From positions 2,294,001 through 2,358,000 of the forward strand of contig CM065880.1 in assembly GCA_033439255.1 (NCBI GenBank): a DNA stretch of 64,000 nt. Direction: 5' to 3'. This DNA is from Hericium rajendrae. Its lineage: Eukaryota; Basidiomycota; Agaricomycetes; Russulales; Hericiaceae. This document shows positions 1-12,694 of the stretch, piece after piece. How positions within the stretch are numbered: position 1 is the first letter of the stretch; each line of letters starts with the position of its first letter. The position numbers were made by a program, and so were the translations under genes. The notes under the pieces were generated by a model. That model was not told the origin of the DNA and searched no databases. It was given only the letters and a program-made list of their open reading frames with translations.

Positions 1-1090
1 AGCCACGGGCGCAGACATGATCAGCGTCTGTCTGCCCGCGCTTCGCGTGTGACACGAGCGTTTGGAATACTCACAGCGGAATGGAGACGGGCGTCAGAGG
101 ATAGCCATGGGTGGAAGAAAAGAGCAGGAGAGGCTCCGATGGACATCCTCGTTGCTTCTCGGCAACGGCTTTGTCTCGATTCGTTCTCTTCTTTATTATT
201 GAGGGACGTTCGCTTAGCAGGCATCACCCCCTTTCGGTATTTTTCATTATGCCCCCACCTCAATCGGGATTTCACAAGGCACCTCAGGCTATACCAGGCA
301 GGATTTAACCGAACCCACCGAGTGCAGCCCGAGCGATCATTATCATAGGCACTCCCGCACTCAGCTTTTACAGCCCACCGGCGCGTAAGATGCGTTCAGG
401 CAATGCTCACTGCATCAGCATCATATCTGCTCTAGTAGTACAGCTTGAAGCTGTTTCACGACAAAGATCCCGCTGCACCGGACTTGCAACAAGCTGACAG
501 CCCCATCGAACGTCACGTCATCCTGCCGACAAGCGTCTGGCCCACCGAGTTCAGAGTCGGCGTAAATCAGCCACAATTCCCCCGCTTGTATGGACGTGGG
601 TGACGAAGCTAAAAAAAAATCTGCGGCATTCACCCAGCAGAATGTTGACTGCGTGTGCATAATTACAGAGGACCTGTCACAACCCTGCCGGTTGTCATGA
701 TCATCACCCATCTCAGAAGCCCAGCAACAGGCTTCGAAATCGAGTGGTCTGCCCCTTGAGGTCTGTGTCAAAATTAATCATCAGAGCATCTTCACTGAAG
801 AGCCAGTCATCATCAGAAGTCCTCTCAGCATCAGTTGCAGAAGTGAAATCCTTATAATAACAGCAAATTATAATGTACAACGACCATATGGTCTAGAATA
901 TCAATTACATGCGGTGCGACAGACCTCAAGGTCGCGATGCTCGTGAAGACGAATATAGACAATAGTCCACGCCTGTCAAACCAGCAGCCAAGTGTCATCA
1001 ACACCTGTTTAACAAACGATCGCCAGGGTCATCAGCGTTGACTTCCGCAACCTATACATACCACGATGCCACAAACCTGATGAACGCAGC
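1..1090. other. Left edge, no supported gene
   Basis: Only short unconvincing open frames are present. The longest, on the minus strand at 421-771, has no family resemblance that I can recognise. I see no tRNA-like B box. The stretch is probably the 3' flank of the STRIPAK gene plus intergenic DNA, or terminal exons of a gene lying outside the window. Confidence 0.4.
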
Positions 1091-2169
1091 TCAACTGAGC
1101 CCCCGCATTTTTTTATACGTCCCGAACGGACCCACAGTGCCCTTCGGCCCCCCGAGCGTCCGCTGCGTCCTCGAGACCGGCAGTACACTCTGTCTGCCGT
1201 CCTCTCCAGGACCCATACCCGTCCCTGCGGCGGGCCCGATGGGTCGGTCCTCGGGCAAGGTCTGGGTCTCGTCGACTGGCTCGCCCAACAGCCGCCTCAG
1301 GACTTCGTTCTCCTTCTCCAGCCGCGCGAGCTCGCACTCCCGCTCGAGCGCCCAGTCCGCCGCCGCCGCCGTGTCCCACTCGCTCGGGTCGTAGCCGTCC
1401 TCGAGCGCGGATGGCGGCGGCTCTGTCACGTCCTCGCCATTTAACGAGCGCATAGTCAGGCGGAGGTAGTTTGAGAGGCGGGACAGCGATTCTGAGAATG
1501 CGGTGCTTGCCGCGAGTTGCTGCTCTTGCTGCTCGGTTTCGCGCGCGACAAGCTTCGTTTCGTACTCTTTGATGAGGGAGAGCTCCTGTTCTTGGACTTC
1601 ATGCTGTAGACGCGTGAACAAGACGGATAGCAGAAAGACTGGAATCGGCTATACCGCGCGATGTCGAAACTGGTTCATCACGGTCTCCAATGTCGTTTCG
1701 TACTCCTTGATCAGGGCGTTTAGCTGCTTGTTGTCGTACTGCAGGTTTTGGTTCTCGGCAGCCATGGCGGCGTTCGTACGCTCCAATTCTGCGTCATATT
1801 CCTCTGCATCCCTACTATTAGTTACCACTTAGATGCATCATGCCTCAGAGAAGATACATACCCTTCGTCTTGTCCATATTAAACCTGTCAGGACCATAAG
1901 ACAGCCATTCACGCGTCGGAGTCAACTATACACACACCGTCGTAATACAAAACCCGTCTGCGAGTCAAACGCAGATTTCTACATAGCATTGCCCATTCAG
2001 AATGCTGCTAAGTCCAGACGAGCGCGCGAGCACGCACCTTGACACCACCCGCCTGTGCATGTAGGTTCGCAGTGTACGACTTGTGCTGGTTCGTCTGCTC
2101 CGCGAGCTCCGTGAGCATCTGCCAGAAGCGCGTCATATCTTGCTCGCCCGCATTGTCCATGATCGCCAT
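1091..2169 (-). CDS. SIKE/FGFR1OP2-family coiled-coil protein, fungal STRIPAK subunit (SCI1-like)
   Basis: Five exons read in frame: 2169-2038, 1978-1938, 1884-1862, 1803-1655 and 1603-1091, giving 285 residues. The N-terminal part (DMTRFWQMLTELAEQTNQHK), then QTGFVLRRFNMDKTK and ELERTNAAMAAENQNL, follow the conserved SIKE/FGFR1OP2 order. The rest is heptad-rich coiled coil with two IKEYE motifs and a low-complexity acidic tail. Family members bind striatin and PP2A in STRIPAK, which in filamentous fungi controls cell fusion and fruiting. Exons 2 and 3 are only 41 and 23 nt, so automatic models may miss them. An internal ATG at 2160 could also serve as start. The family call is confident; the orthology to Sordaria SCI1 is inference. 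Confidence 0.85.
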
Positions 2170-2327
2170 CTTCGTGTCGCCTCAGCAAAGGAGGGACGCT
2201 GCAGCAGCGCGCGGGGTCGTGAACGGGAGGGGAGAAGGGTATCGGCGTCTGCCGAGCGCGCCAAGGCCAGGTCTAGTCGCGCTGAACGACCGTGACACGG
2301 CGATGAGCGCGTCGCGGGCGCGTAGGG

Positions 2328-3760
2328 ATGCCCGATCCCCAATGCGTGCGCTGCAGCAGGCAGGACACCAGCCCCGCAAACTTCCTGCTAACGTGCTCGG
2401 AATGCGCGAAGAAATGGCACCACCGTACGTGCTCTGCTTGCATATGGGCCGTTTCGAGCTCACGGCAGCTGCTCGCAGGATGCCACATTCCGCCATTGCA
2501 GGAGCCGGAGCTGATGGCACGCGTTGAGGCGTCCCTCAAGAATGACATCGATAACGGTCTCGAGGGATGGATATGCAAGCGGTGCTTGAAGAAGCAGAAT
2601 GCGAAGCAAGGAGGGCCTGGGATTGTTGTACCCCGACCACAGGTACGTCCCATCCCATACGCCGTTGAGAACGAAACCACTCATATTTTCGTGTCAAGCT
2701 TGTCGTGCCTACACAAAAAGGGCTGCAGGTCATGCAGGTCCCTGTTGATCCCGAAATTATCGAGGTCGTTGAAGAGCCGCATACAGAAAAGTTGCCCTCG
2801 CAGCCTGCGCCGAGTCTTCCGAATGTGTTCCAGCCTTATGCTCGACCGCTGCATATGCAGGAGGCGTCATCTTCGGTGTCTAATCCCAAAGCTCACGCTT
2901 CGCAAGACTCCCGCGCGACAGGCCAGGATCACAGACCTCAAACGCACCCGCTGCCTCCGCGCCCTGCCGCCCCTCAAGGTGTTAGGCGTCCCTCTGACCC
3001 TCGGCAGGGTATCTCAGAGAAATCCGGTGCAAAGTCTAATTCTGCATCCTCGACGCGGCATGCTGCTCCAGGCCCATCTTCGCACCGAGACAATCCCTCT
3101 TTGATTGTGCCGAGCACACCAGATCGACCAAGACACAGTGGCGATACCAGGCTTCTTACCCTTAAACCTCCCCACGCAGTCCCAGACACTCGCCCGGCTA
3201 ATGATCCCCCAGACCCCCAAGTAGAACCGCAGCCTCCCGTGCCTGACGTACCCCGAGACAGCTCCGGCATGCCCAACTTCCGCGCTATCATCTCGACCCT
3301 GCGCGCCTCCAGAAAACTCGACCTCCCGCGCGACCTCACACGCGCGTCGCCGTCACCTGGGCCCGCGGCCCCAACGCCCCCGGCCGACGAGGACTACGAC
3401 ATGGAAGACCTGTACTGGCCGCCGCGCCCGCGCCCGCCCGCGACGCCGGCCACCCAGCGCGCACGGCTGCCGGAAGCGTCGCTGCCGACCCCCGAGTCGA
3501 GGTTCACGTCCGTGCGCCGCTCGCCGACGCCGGAGCCGCTAGGGGATGGGGCGAAGAATAAGGCGATGCTGCCCATCCAGTGGATGCAGGCGACCCGTGG
3601 AGAGGACTCGTTGATGATCCAGGCCATCCGAGCGTGCAAGCGGCTGACGCTCGGGCCTGAGGATGCATCGCGTCGGCCGAGGAAGCGGGAAGCGCGGAAG
3701 CTGTCGAAGAAGGAGAAGAGGAAGAAGGCGATGGAGTTTTGTATTGCGTCTGACCAGTAG
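2328..3760 (+). CDS. PHD-finger protein with long disordered tail
   Basis: Three exons (2328-2424, 2479-2642, 2729-3760) encode 430 residues. Residues about 6-80 hold a Cys4-His-Cys3 arrangement: CVRC, then CSECAKKWHHRTC and a distal CKRC, which is a PHD-type zinc finger able to read histone tails. The remainder is proline- and serine-rich, predicted disordered, and ends in a lysine/arginine-rich stretch (KLSKKEKRKK) that could act as a nuclear localisation signal. The first intron splits the zinc finger at the HHR codon. Its start lies 158 bp from the divergent STRIPAK gene, so the two may share a promoter. Chromatin function is inferred from the domain alone; no orthologue is recognised. 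Confidence 0.75.
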
Positions 3761-4214
3761 GTGCGCTGGAAGTCTGTACATTGTATTGTTCGTGTCTCAT
3801 CTCTGGACTGTCTTTTCATTGTGCGGGCTAATGGTGTTCCTCCCATTAGCTGCATACCCTAATGCGACCCAATCTGCTGTATCGCCATAGTCGTCTCTGG
3901 CTGTCCTTACTTGCTGACCGATCTGTTCGAATATCTGTAATATTCATATGCTCTCAATCAGGCTTCATGCCCATGTGCTGCAGCCGAGTCAAAATTCTGT
4001 GCTGCTTCCACTTTAGCTTCTGGCCGTCGTTTTCGATTTTCCGAGGGATATATGCGCGAGTCGTCGCGATCACGTGTCCTTGAGGAAGTTCAAACGCGTC
4101 CTCGAAGTCGACCCCAACTTGTCTCTTGCCTCTCAACCTCTCCGCTACAGCCATCTTCACTGGAATATTTCATTTTCACCGTGTTGGGCCGTATCACCTA
4201 GTCTTCAATACGGC
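3761..4214 (+). other. Intergenic, PHD gene 3' flank and SAP gene 5' flank
   Basis: No gene is supported here. The open frame of the next gene runs upstream to about 4074, but its first ATG is at 4215, so this is probably 5' untranslated sequence. A CACGTG E-box-like hexamer lies near 4071. Confidence 0.4.
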
Positions 4215-6626
4215 ATGTCTACCACGGCTGGCTCGGGAAGCCTAGCCCAGGCGCAGAATCTCTCGAAGCTGACGGTCCCTCAGTTAAAAGCCTTATGCAA
4301 AGATCGAAAACTCACTGGCTATTCGAAACTAGGGAAGGCTTCTCTGCTGGAGAAACTGGGAGGTGGAAGTGGTACTACTCCAGCCCCTGCAGCTAGAAGC
4401 CCGTCTCAGCCTTCGCAAACAGCAGACCCTATCGCATCGGCGCCAACGACTTCTGATATCCATGTGGACTCTAACAATATTCTCTCTAGTCCTACGGATG
4501 CTGCATCCTTAGGGCCTTGTCGCCCCGCTGGTATTGGACCTTCTTCGCCCAATTCCATCCCGTTGATTGGCGAGGAAGACAGTCCAAGGGCATCTGCTGC
4601 CAGTGCTGAAACTAGTGCAGGCCACGTCTCGTCCGGACCCATGAACATCCAAGAGCATGTCACCTCTCCTGAGACAATGCATGCTTTTGCTGCAGTCGCG
4701 CAGGCCTCGTCTACGTCTCAGAAACAACCCTCGTCGCAGGTCTCCTCTGCGGTTCCAAAAAAGCGGCCATCTGCCCCGAGCAACTCGAAGCCATCCGCAG
4801 AACGAGCGCAGAAAAAAGCGAAGACAACTGCTTCCAACCCTCCGAAGTCGGTTCCGCGCATGCAGTCGACCAGCGAAGCACCGTCCCAGAAATCAGTGGT
4901 CCCTGCTGTTTTCAAAGTCCCTGCCGTACCCCAGAGAAAGGTGCCTGCTTCTGCTCCGCTCTCGTTGCAACCCAGCCAGTCTCCACAAGGAAGGTTACCG
5001 GGTCTTGGCCAGGCCAGCAAACAGTCGCAGTCGCTTGCAGCTCCTGGGAAGCGGTTTAAACCTCTCATGATCAACAAACCGAACAATACTGCCAGACCTT
5101 GTGCCTCTACAGCTCCTGCGATAATCAAGGAGCAGGTCTCAGCTCCGGCGGTTCCATGTTATCTAGAATTTTCCTCGCCCCCGTTCTCGGTGCCTCTGCA
5201 ACCTCTGAACATGCCTCCCTCTTTGTCACAGAGAAAGCATGTCCTGCGTTGGGCTGTGATACTCAGCGGTATCGCACCTGCTGATCGGAAGGCTTGCGCC
5301 CTTGTTTCAAAGACGTTCCGTTATGCAGGTGAGTCCCGGCTCTTCGTATATCGCTGCCCCGGATTTCTTCATGGTCCGACAGTCTATCTCTCTGCTGGAG
5401 AACGACTCTCTCAGGACTTCAGCGGGCGGCGATCGGCCCTGATGCGGATGCAATATTCTTCTGTCCAAGTGAACATGTGGCCGTATCTCTACTACAGGGA
5501 GCAAGAAAGAGAACAGTGGAAGCATTTCTTCGAAGCCACCTTCCTGGGCCAGTTTTACAGAGGCTTCGCTCCGATAGCTTCCCGCCTTTGGTCTAGTCCT
5601 GACCACGAGAGACAACTGACCGTCGCATTGAGGTAAGATCTGATCATATAGGACGCGCATAACTTATCTGATTCGATACTTTTAGATTTGTCTTGACGCG
5701 CTTATGGTTCACGATCTGCATCGGCACATCGAAGCCCGGCTGGCTTTGGGACACCGTCGTTGATGCACAGGAGATCATACCCGGCGAAATATGGACTATC
5801 ACCGTCTGCCCGGACTCGAGGAAACTGAACACCGAGTCTTTCTATGTCCTTGAGGAGACTTGCGAAGTCATTGGACGACCAGAGGTAGCAGACTCGGAAG
5901 GCGTTCGCCCATTCTCGAATGATCTACCTGTTCGTGCCGACTGGTCGCAGTACATCGACAAACGCATCGTCCCAGATGGGCAGCGCGTGACGCCTCTGGC
6001 GTCGCTCCTCGCGCATTTGAAATGGGCTAGCCAAGGAGAGTACGAGCGTGGTATCAGTCGACACTGGCTGGGTCGGATGGCCGGGAAAGGTGCTGAGGGA
6101 AAAGCATTGCGTATTGTTCGAGAGATATGTGTTGGCATGTGTGATTGGAAATAGGTGATGCGATCTCCGTCTACACACGACAAATGTCGCTCAAGTTGTT
6201 GCAGCGTGAGCGGCACCTGGTTGTCTGCCTCGCAGATGGCGCAAGATTTTGCTGGTCTATGCGAACGAACAGTCGGCGGCAAGATAAGGCAGCCACAACT
6301 CAGCATGTTCCTGCCAGCGTACGTCCATCTTCATCATCTTTCCAGAGGGAGCGATGATGACACACGACTACAGTCACCACCACGTCGAGAGCATACACTT
6401 CTCGAGTGCGGATGGACGGCCTTTACACCCTGCAGTTGCAGTCGTGCAGACTCTGGGAAGAGAGTACTTCGTCCTCAAAGACAACGGGATGCAGATCGGC
6501 TGCGAAGAGGACGGCGTTTCTGATGTTTGGCGAGGAATCCTTGGGTGCGACTATTCGGGAAAGGAAGTGGGCATGGGAACCTTGCGTCTTGCGCAGTTGG
6601 TAGATCGTATTCGCAAGTCACCATAA
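4215..6626 (+). CDS. SAP-domain protein of unknown function
   Basis: Four exons (4215-5632, 5686-6138, 6205-6318, 6374-6626) give 745 residues in one frame. Residues about 15-50 (LTVPQLKALCKDRKLTGYSK) match the SAP helix-turn-helix found in DNA/RNA-binding and nuclear-matrix proteins. A long Ser/Pro/Ala-rich linker follows, with a basic patch. From about residue 390 there is a well-ordered, highly aromatic C-terminal domain ending in a His-rich motif (AHHHVESIHFSSADG) and GMQIGCEEDGV, which I recognise only as a conserved basidiomycete protein. The donor of intron 2 (6139) is the least certain junction. Substrate and role are unknown. Confidence 0.65.
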
Positions 6627-6805
6627 GCCTGAAAAGACTACTGTCATACCTATCTTGGCGACTTTTAGGCAGAGGACGTCGACAGAAGGCGACATATGAT
6701 CTGTGCGGGGAAAAAGTTCTCGAAAGGGATATTACAACAAATGTTACTTCGCATGTCCTACTGCTCTGAAAGCGTCCATCTCTAGAGAGTACCTGCATCT
6801 CGCTC

Positions 6806-8041
6806 TCACGACCCACCAAAGACGCCTTTGTTGCTCGCAGACAGCTCCTGACCGAGCTTGTATCCGAGCACCTTGTCCCAGTCCAGCTTCTGTCGGGTGA
6901 GTGGCAATGCCCGACGCAGGCCCTTGAACGTCTTCTCGCTCATCTCGGAGTAGGCCCCAGTCAATGCAGTCTGATATTTGCCCTCCTCGTCTTCTATCAG
7001 CGCAACGATCTTGGATGCGGACGGGGCTGGGGACGAGGCAGAAATTGTGGGCGGAAGAGTGATAGCTGCGGCGTGGTTTGTTTCTAATTGGACCTGAAAG
7101 GAGGTCAGATCGAGCACGATTTACAATGAGGAGAAGTTCACACATTTCCCTGCTCGTAGTAGTGGACGTTGATTAGGATGCGCCCAGCGATTGTCTTCTC
7201 GTCGAGGTCAATAACGTATTCCGAGCGCCATCGTCCGGACCTACACCGTATGAGAATCAAACGGGACCAAAGGTCGATTGACATACCAATAGTTGGCAGG
7301 ATTGTATTTGTTCGCGACGATTTGCAGGAGGAATCGCGCTGAGTTCCCTGGCGTTGCGAACACGGAAAGTACTCCGTCGTGGTAATGCGCGGCCAGATAA
7401 CTGATCACGGAAGACTCTAACGCAGCTCTGGAGGCGGAATACAGTCGATCGATATCTATTTCCTTGCGGTTGGAGAAATCAATATGACGCACCTGAAAGG
7501 CTCAGCCTCCTCATCCACTTCAACTGGTTGCGGGTCAGAAGTTTCCTACAGAACGTGAATGGAATAGAAAGCAGATGCGTCAGCAAGCCGTTAACTGAGT
7601 TCAAGTCTAAGGCCTCACAAGCGATAGATGGTCAAACAGAAACGTCGTCTTTGATCTGGGATCCAAGAATCGATCCTCCTCCCCTTCAACTTTAGCGCCG
7701 TCGCTGATGATGGACTAAACAAGCCAAGAGCTGGAGAGTCAGTCTGAACCACGCAATGTACATTTATCGCACAAAACATACTTGATGGCCAACCCCAGGG
7801 ACTTCCGCAACTATGAACTGCGCAATGTTGTACTCTCGCAATGCAGGCTGCACACCTGCTTGCAGGCTCTCATCGTCAGAGATGATGTTCCGAACATCTG
7901 TTTGCACCAGGAAGTGAGGTGAGAATGGTGGATCGTCATATAAATGCATATCGACGAACCGTTTATCACATCGTTAATCTCTCCTGGAGGCGACTGGAGG
8001 AGAAACCTGGAGACTGCTTGGATACGTTCCTCGGTGTCCAT
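6806..8041 (-). CDS. CAP1: F-actin-capping protein subunit alpha
   Basis: Seven exons (8041-7960, 7897-7782, 7714-7619, 7545-7493, 7427-7287, 7240-7144, 7093-6806) splice to exactly 290 residues, the usual length of the family. Diagnostic segments are RFLLQSPPGEINDVI at the N-terminus, VANKYNPANYWSGRWRSEY in the middle and the C-terminal tentacle MSEKTFKGLRRALPLTR. Capping protein alpha pairs with beta to cap barbed ends of actin filaments and limits filament growth at cortical patches. All introns use GT-AG. Nothing is broken. It is convergent with the SAP gene, 180 bp away. Confidence 0.93.
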
Positions 8042-8440
8042 CGTCGCGTTCGCTGCTGAAGGGTGCTGTCGGCGTCTGCCGAGCGACCTCAAGAAGTCCC
8101 AATTTGGTAATCAACGCTTTCTGCCCGCCGGTTGCGATTCAGCGCCTGGCAACATTGCTACGTCTTCGCTCGGCGATCTTCGCTATCGCGACTCGTGGAA
8201 AGCTGAATGTAAACGGAGGCGATCAAGTAAGTATCTTTTCAGACTAGCAGGATTCAGTCTAATTCGGTATCAGCTGTATCGTCGGCACCCTCCAAGACAG
8301 GCAAGTCCATGCATGCGCAGTTGCATGAGACCATGACTATTGAATTTAGTTGGCTGACATTTTGCGTCCTGCAGAGAAGTATCCTGGTCAAGTGGAGATC
8401 AAAGATTTGTGTAGAGTGGGGACTGCTCACCGACACAATT

Positions 8441-10116
8441 ATGCACCGATGTCTCTGAATACCCGAAATCGTCAACCACATCGTTGATTTTCTAGGTCTT
8501 GCAAAAGTCCCTCAGGATCTGAATTTGATTGGTCTCATGGAGAGTCAGAAGAGGATGGATGCCTTGGCCATGGCATTAACTTGCAAACAGTTCTTGGAAC
8601 CTGGTCTGGATGCTCTATGGCACAGCATGCGGTCTTTGGTGCCGTTGCTGAATTTCTCTGTACCTGTTGATACTTCGATTGACTTCCTGCAAAAATCAAA
8701 GTTCAATAAAAACACGGCGCCGCAAGTTTCATCTCGGTGAGGAACACAGCACTCTTCCTTGCGCGCGCTTGAACTGACTTTGGCTTTTGACCGTGGGACC
8801 TAGCTGATCACAAGATGTCTGAGCAGCACAGGCATGAGCAGATTTTTCTATTATTCGTGTCGTATCAAGTATCTGCAAGTATTATCCTGTGACGGCTTTC
8901 CTCCGATACTTTTCTATGCCATCCGACAGTCTTTTCACACTATCATCCTCACCCCATCTCTTCGAGGTCTCGTTTGGCAGCACCCCAGCATCGACATGTT
9001 TCAGTGCATCGATCTCTTTGCAGGTCCATTGTTGCAGAGACTCTATCTTTACATCTATCCATGGCACGAGGACGATGCGGAACTTCTACATCTGACCATG
9101 TCATCCATTCGATGCTCATGCCTACAGCTTGAACATGCCACCATCGTTAATGAGTCTGACTATATTGAGTCTGAAGGTCACTTTAATCCAGAAGGGGGAC
9201 CCGACACCTTCAACTCTGCCATCATCACTCTACCCTCCGTCTCGCGTCTCGCTGTTTGGGGTGACATCAGTGTCGACACGCTGGCCGGTCTGTCGAAGAT
9301 GCCGAACCTGCAGAGTCTTGAAGGAATTCGTTTTGTAGACTCTTCGCCCTGGGTATTCGTCATACCACCTGGTCCAAACTTCGTTGCTCTGCAGAGACTC
9401 GATCTAAGCAGCTCGTCACTCACAGAATACACAAACCTCATCAGATCTCTCTCCTCCTCGACAAACTTGACGTAGCTACGATTTGCGTGCAACCCATTTG
9501 CAGGGCCAACCAGCATCGAGAGCTTCTTCCGGACCGTGGGTGAATGTTGTTCGCCTCGGACATTGATGCATATCAAGCTCAACGCATTTTGTCACTATGC
9601 ATCCGATGAAGATGAAGATGAAGATGACTACTCTCACGGAGGTTCGCTGCGATCAGCGGTCTTTACGCCTTTACTGTCATTCCGGGCCATAAAATATTTC
9701 AGATTCTCTGCCGGCTATCTTAGGATCTGGATGATGACCTTCTGCAACGGCTGGCTATGGCTTGGCCTGAGCTACAGGCTCTTTCATTCCATCTGCCGGC
9801 TTCTCCGATGCGATTCAAGTTAGACAGCTTGTTTGATCTGGCCAAGAACTGCCCTCATCTTGGAAGGGTCAGTGTTCCGCTGCGGCGAGTGACTGATTCC
9901 ACGGGCTTCCCGAAGCGTGACTGGGATCGCGAAAGGCTAGGACCCCCACCATGGGTGAAGGTGGTGCTTAGAGATCGACCATTTGAACTGACCGAGGATG
10001 TGGTGGCATACTTGAAGGATATATTCCCGAACGTCGTCATCATCCCAGGTGAGCTCTCTGATCTACCTTTCTTCAAGCCTGTTCAATTTACCAGCTTCCT
10101 AGACACGCCTCTCTAG
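8441..10116 (+). pseudogene. Decayed F-box/LRR-like gene
   Basis: The reading starts MHRCL, a TGA at 8456-8458, then IPEIVNHIVDFLGLAK, a typical Agaricomycete F-box entry. An intron from 8737 to 8814 would remove two stops, and the frame then runs through leucine-rich segments (LPSVSRLAVWGDIS, NLQSLEGIRF). A TAG at 9473-9475 interrupts NLT and LRFACNPFAGP. At about 9721 one base appears missing between FSAGYL and LDDDLLQRLAMAWPEL. The C-terminus (FKPVQFTSFLDTPL) ends at 10116. Two stops plus a frameshift point to a pseudogene of a large F-box family, although base-calling errors could account for the frameshift. Functional F-box proteins recruit substrates to SCF ubiquitin ligases. Confidence 0.7.
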
Positions 10117-10810
10117 TGCGCGCAAGAGGACGAAAGGAGTCGCTGGCGCAGCCTGGCACCAGAAGGGTATCAATTCACTTTCTATTTTTTCGCCGATCAT
10201 CTCAACTCTCTGCCCATTCTTCCCATATCTACCTTTCAGTCTACGAAATATCGTGCAATTTTACAATCTTGCTCAGTTTTCGAGGCTGTGCAAAGGATTC
10301 TAAGTCATTGGACGACTTTCCGTGGCCTTAAATCTATGGTATGATATTCCTGAGGCCATTTCAAATGCCTCGCTAACGTCCAAAATGACCTCCTCGGCCA
10401 ATCAGGTCGTGCAAATCAGCGGACTCTGAATCTGAATGACCTCGAAAACATATCATATCATAGAAATAAGGCCGCGGAAAGTCGTCCATTATCCTTATAT
10501 CCGAGCACTGCAAAGCTCGTAATTGCTTACCTGCACTATTGCCAATCCAAAGCGCGGATCGGTTTTCAACCATCTCGTTGCGATGATTGGACAAAAGTGA
10601 ACCCTCCCCTCATTCTGACTTTGCTCTAATTGTCGTCCCCGACGGCGCCCACACCGAAGAATCGTTATATGTGTTCGAGCTCTACTCGAGAATTGGAAAT
10701 ATTGGAAATCCGCACGACTAGAAATGCGAGCTTCGCGACAGTAATAATACACTGATACCGTGCAGCTACGTAGACTCCATGATATGTGATCAGCCAGCGC
10801 ACAGCTGGAC
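10117..10810. other. Intergenic between F-box pseudogene and isocitrate lyase
   Basis: AT-richer DNA with no coding continuity, lying 3' of both flanking genes. I see nothing in it beyond presumed 3' untranslated and terminator sequence. Confidence 0.4.
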
Positions 10811-12694
10811 TTACATCTTGCTCTTGGCGAACTGTGCCTCCGTGACGCCCTTGCCCATTGCTGCCGTCGACGAGACACCGCCCGTCACCGTCTTGAGCAA
10901 ATTGTCGACATACTCCGCACCACTCCACTGTACGCAGATGAGCGAGTGATATTCGTTGCATAGCTTGATTGAGACATACCTTCTGATGGGTCAACACGTC
11001 GGTTCCAAGGTCCCGCTCGCGTCGCTGGACGATCTCGACATAAGCCTTCATCCCCTCTTTTGCAAAGTTCCGCGCGAACAAGTCGCTGATGTATCCGTTC
11101 GAGTGAAGGCCGCCCAGCTAAGCGAGAAGGGACGTCAGTTACACGATAAACTTGATCTACGAACCACTTACTGTGATGAACTGCCATACGAAACCGAGCT
11201 TCGCAAGCTGCCAAACATAGTCCTTCATGTCCCTCTCGCTCAGGCCTGCCGCATCCCAGTTGAAGCTCGGACTCAGGTTGTAAGCGAGCCACTGCTGGGG
11301 GTACACTTTATGCACGCCCTCCGCGAACTCGATTGCCTGCACGAGGATAGGGCTCTTCGTCTCCATCCACAGTAAGTCCGCGTAGGGCGCGAATGCCACG
11401 GCGCGGTTGATAGCGCACTGTGTCCCGCCCTGGTAGCGGTAGTACCCCTCCATCGTCCTCGGCGCATCCCAGTCCCAGAACGGAACGGTCTTCAACCCGA
11501 ACTCACGTTGTGCGACGGAGACGGCATCCGCGTACGAGGCATGCGCAATCCGCTGGTTGAACTGCGCGAGGGACGCGGAAGATATGCCCTGCGCTTTCAG
11601 CGCATTGCTCAGTGTCACGGAGAACAGTTGCAGACCGGCCGCCTCGACCCATTTGTCCTCGACGGCCTGCAACGCGTCGCCGGTCAGGCCGCTTGCGGCC
11701 GCTTCGTTCATAACCCTCACGAGCGGCTGCAGCGATGCGTTCGTCGACCCGAGGATGAAGGCATGGTCCCGCTCGTCGACGTTCGTCGTGATCAGCGTCG
11801 CGGCCTCCGAGTCCGTGCGCGCGATGACGAGGTTCTCGACGCCCATGATATCGAACTGCAGACGGATGGCAACGAGGCGATTGATGTGCTCCTGGATTGG
11901 CACGAGCACCTTGCCGGCCATGTGTCCGCATTTTTTGGTGCCGGGAGCCTGGTCCTCGATGTGGACGCCCGCAGCGCCTTTCTCGACAAAGAGTTTGGCG
12001 AGCTTCATGGTCGCAGTCAGCCCACCATGTCCGGTGTCTGCATCGGCAATGATCGGACGCAGGTAGTCGATGTATGGTGTCGATGCGAGCTGCGCCTCGG
12101 GCAGGTTCGAACGGGCTCCCGCTGCTTGCGATCGTGGAATAGCTGCGCTGTGAAGAGATGTTCCACCTTGTTCGGAACCGTATTGTACGGGTAATCTACA
12201 GCGCGGATTAGCCTCAGCGTGTATACAAAGTTCTGGCAGAGACTGACCGGCGAGATCGGGGCCAGGCTCATTCGTGCTCGATGCGGTGCTTGACGATTGC
12301 CACCCCGAGACGTACACAGTCTCTAAATATTTCGCCATCTGCGTGACCTGCACCGGGTCAAGCCTACGATATACTTATTATAACGCAGATGATTCTACCA
12401 GACTGATGAGACTTACGCGCCGTAGGTATGCGACGGCGTGCCCCGTGCAAAGTGTTCGCTGAAGAGGCGCCAGACTTTCTTCGCAAGTACATCGGACGGG
12501 TAATTGATGGGTAGCGTTCCCCGTTTGGAGACCACCTGTGCGGCGGTGTATGGACGCTTCACTTTCGCAAAGCGAGGGTTCTGGCGGTTTCAATGAGTAT
12601 AGGAGACATAAGGAGTTGAGACATGTTCACGTACCTTCCACCACTGCTCAACATTGGCGACCTCGGCCTGAAACGCTGCTCTCTCAGACGACAT
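10811..12694 (-). CDS. ICL1: Isocitrate lyase, with an apparent one-base deletion
   Basis: Six exons (12694-12635, 12580-12417, 12363-12248, 12195-11172, 11117-10980, 10927-10811) encode the glyoxylate-cycle enzyme that splits isocitrate into succinate and glyoxylate. Active-site segment [15 protein letters not shown] contains the catalytic Cys of [16 protein letters not shown] and [11 protein letters not shown] bind Mg and substrate. The exons sum to 1,619 nt, one short of a whole number of codons. The break sits near 12114-12120, where the frame after HDRKQRE must shift to continue as [10 protein letters not shown]. Inserting a single base there restores a 539-residue protein of normal length. 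The gene ends in AKSKM, resembling a peroxisomal PTS1 only loosely. Expression is normally induced on acetate or fatty acids and repressed by glucose. Confidence 0.92.

Noticed and set aside
8456-8458. TGA read as selenocysteine or readthrough
   Set aside because: Nothing in the contexts of the several TGAs suggests programmed recoding; the genes show other damage, and fungal nuclear genes lack selenocysteine insertion.
12089-12114. Very short intron in isocitrate lyase restoring the frame
   Set aside because: It would be about 23 nt, far shorter than the other introns here, and would delete residues normally present in the family.
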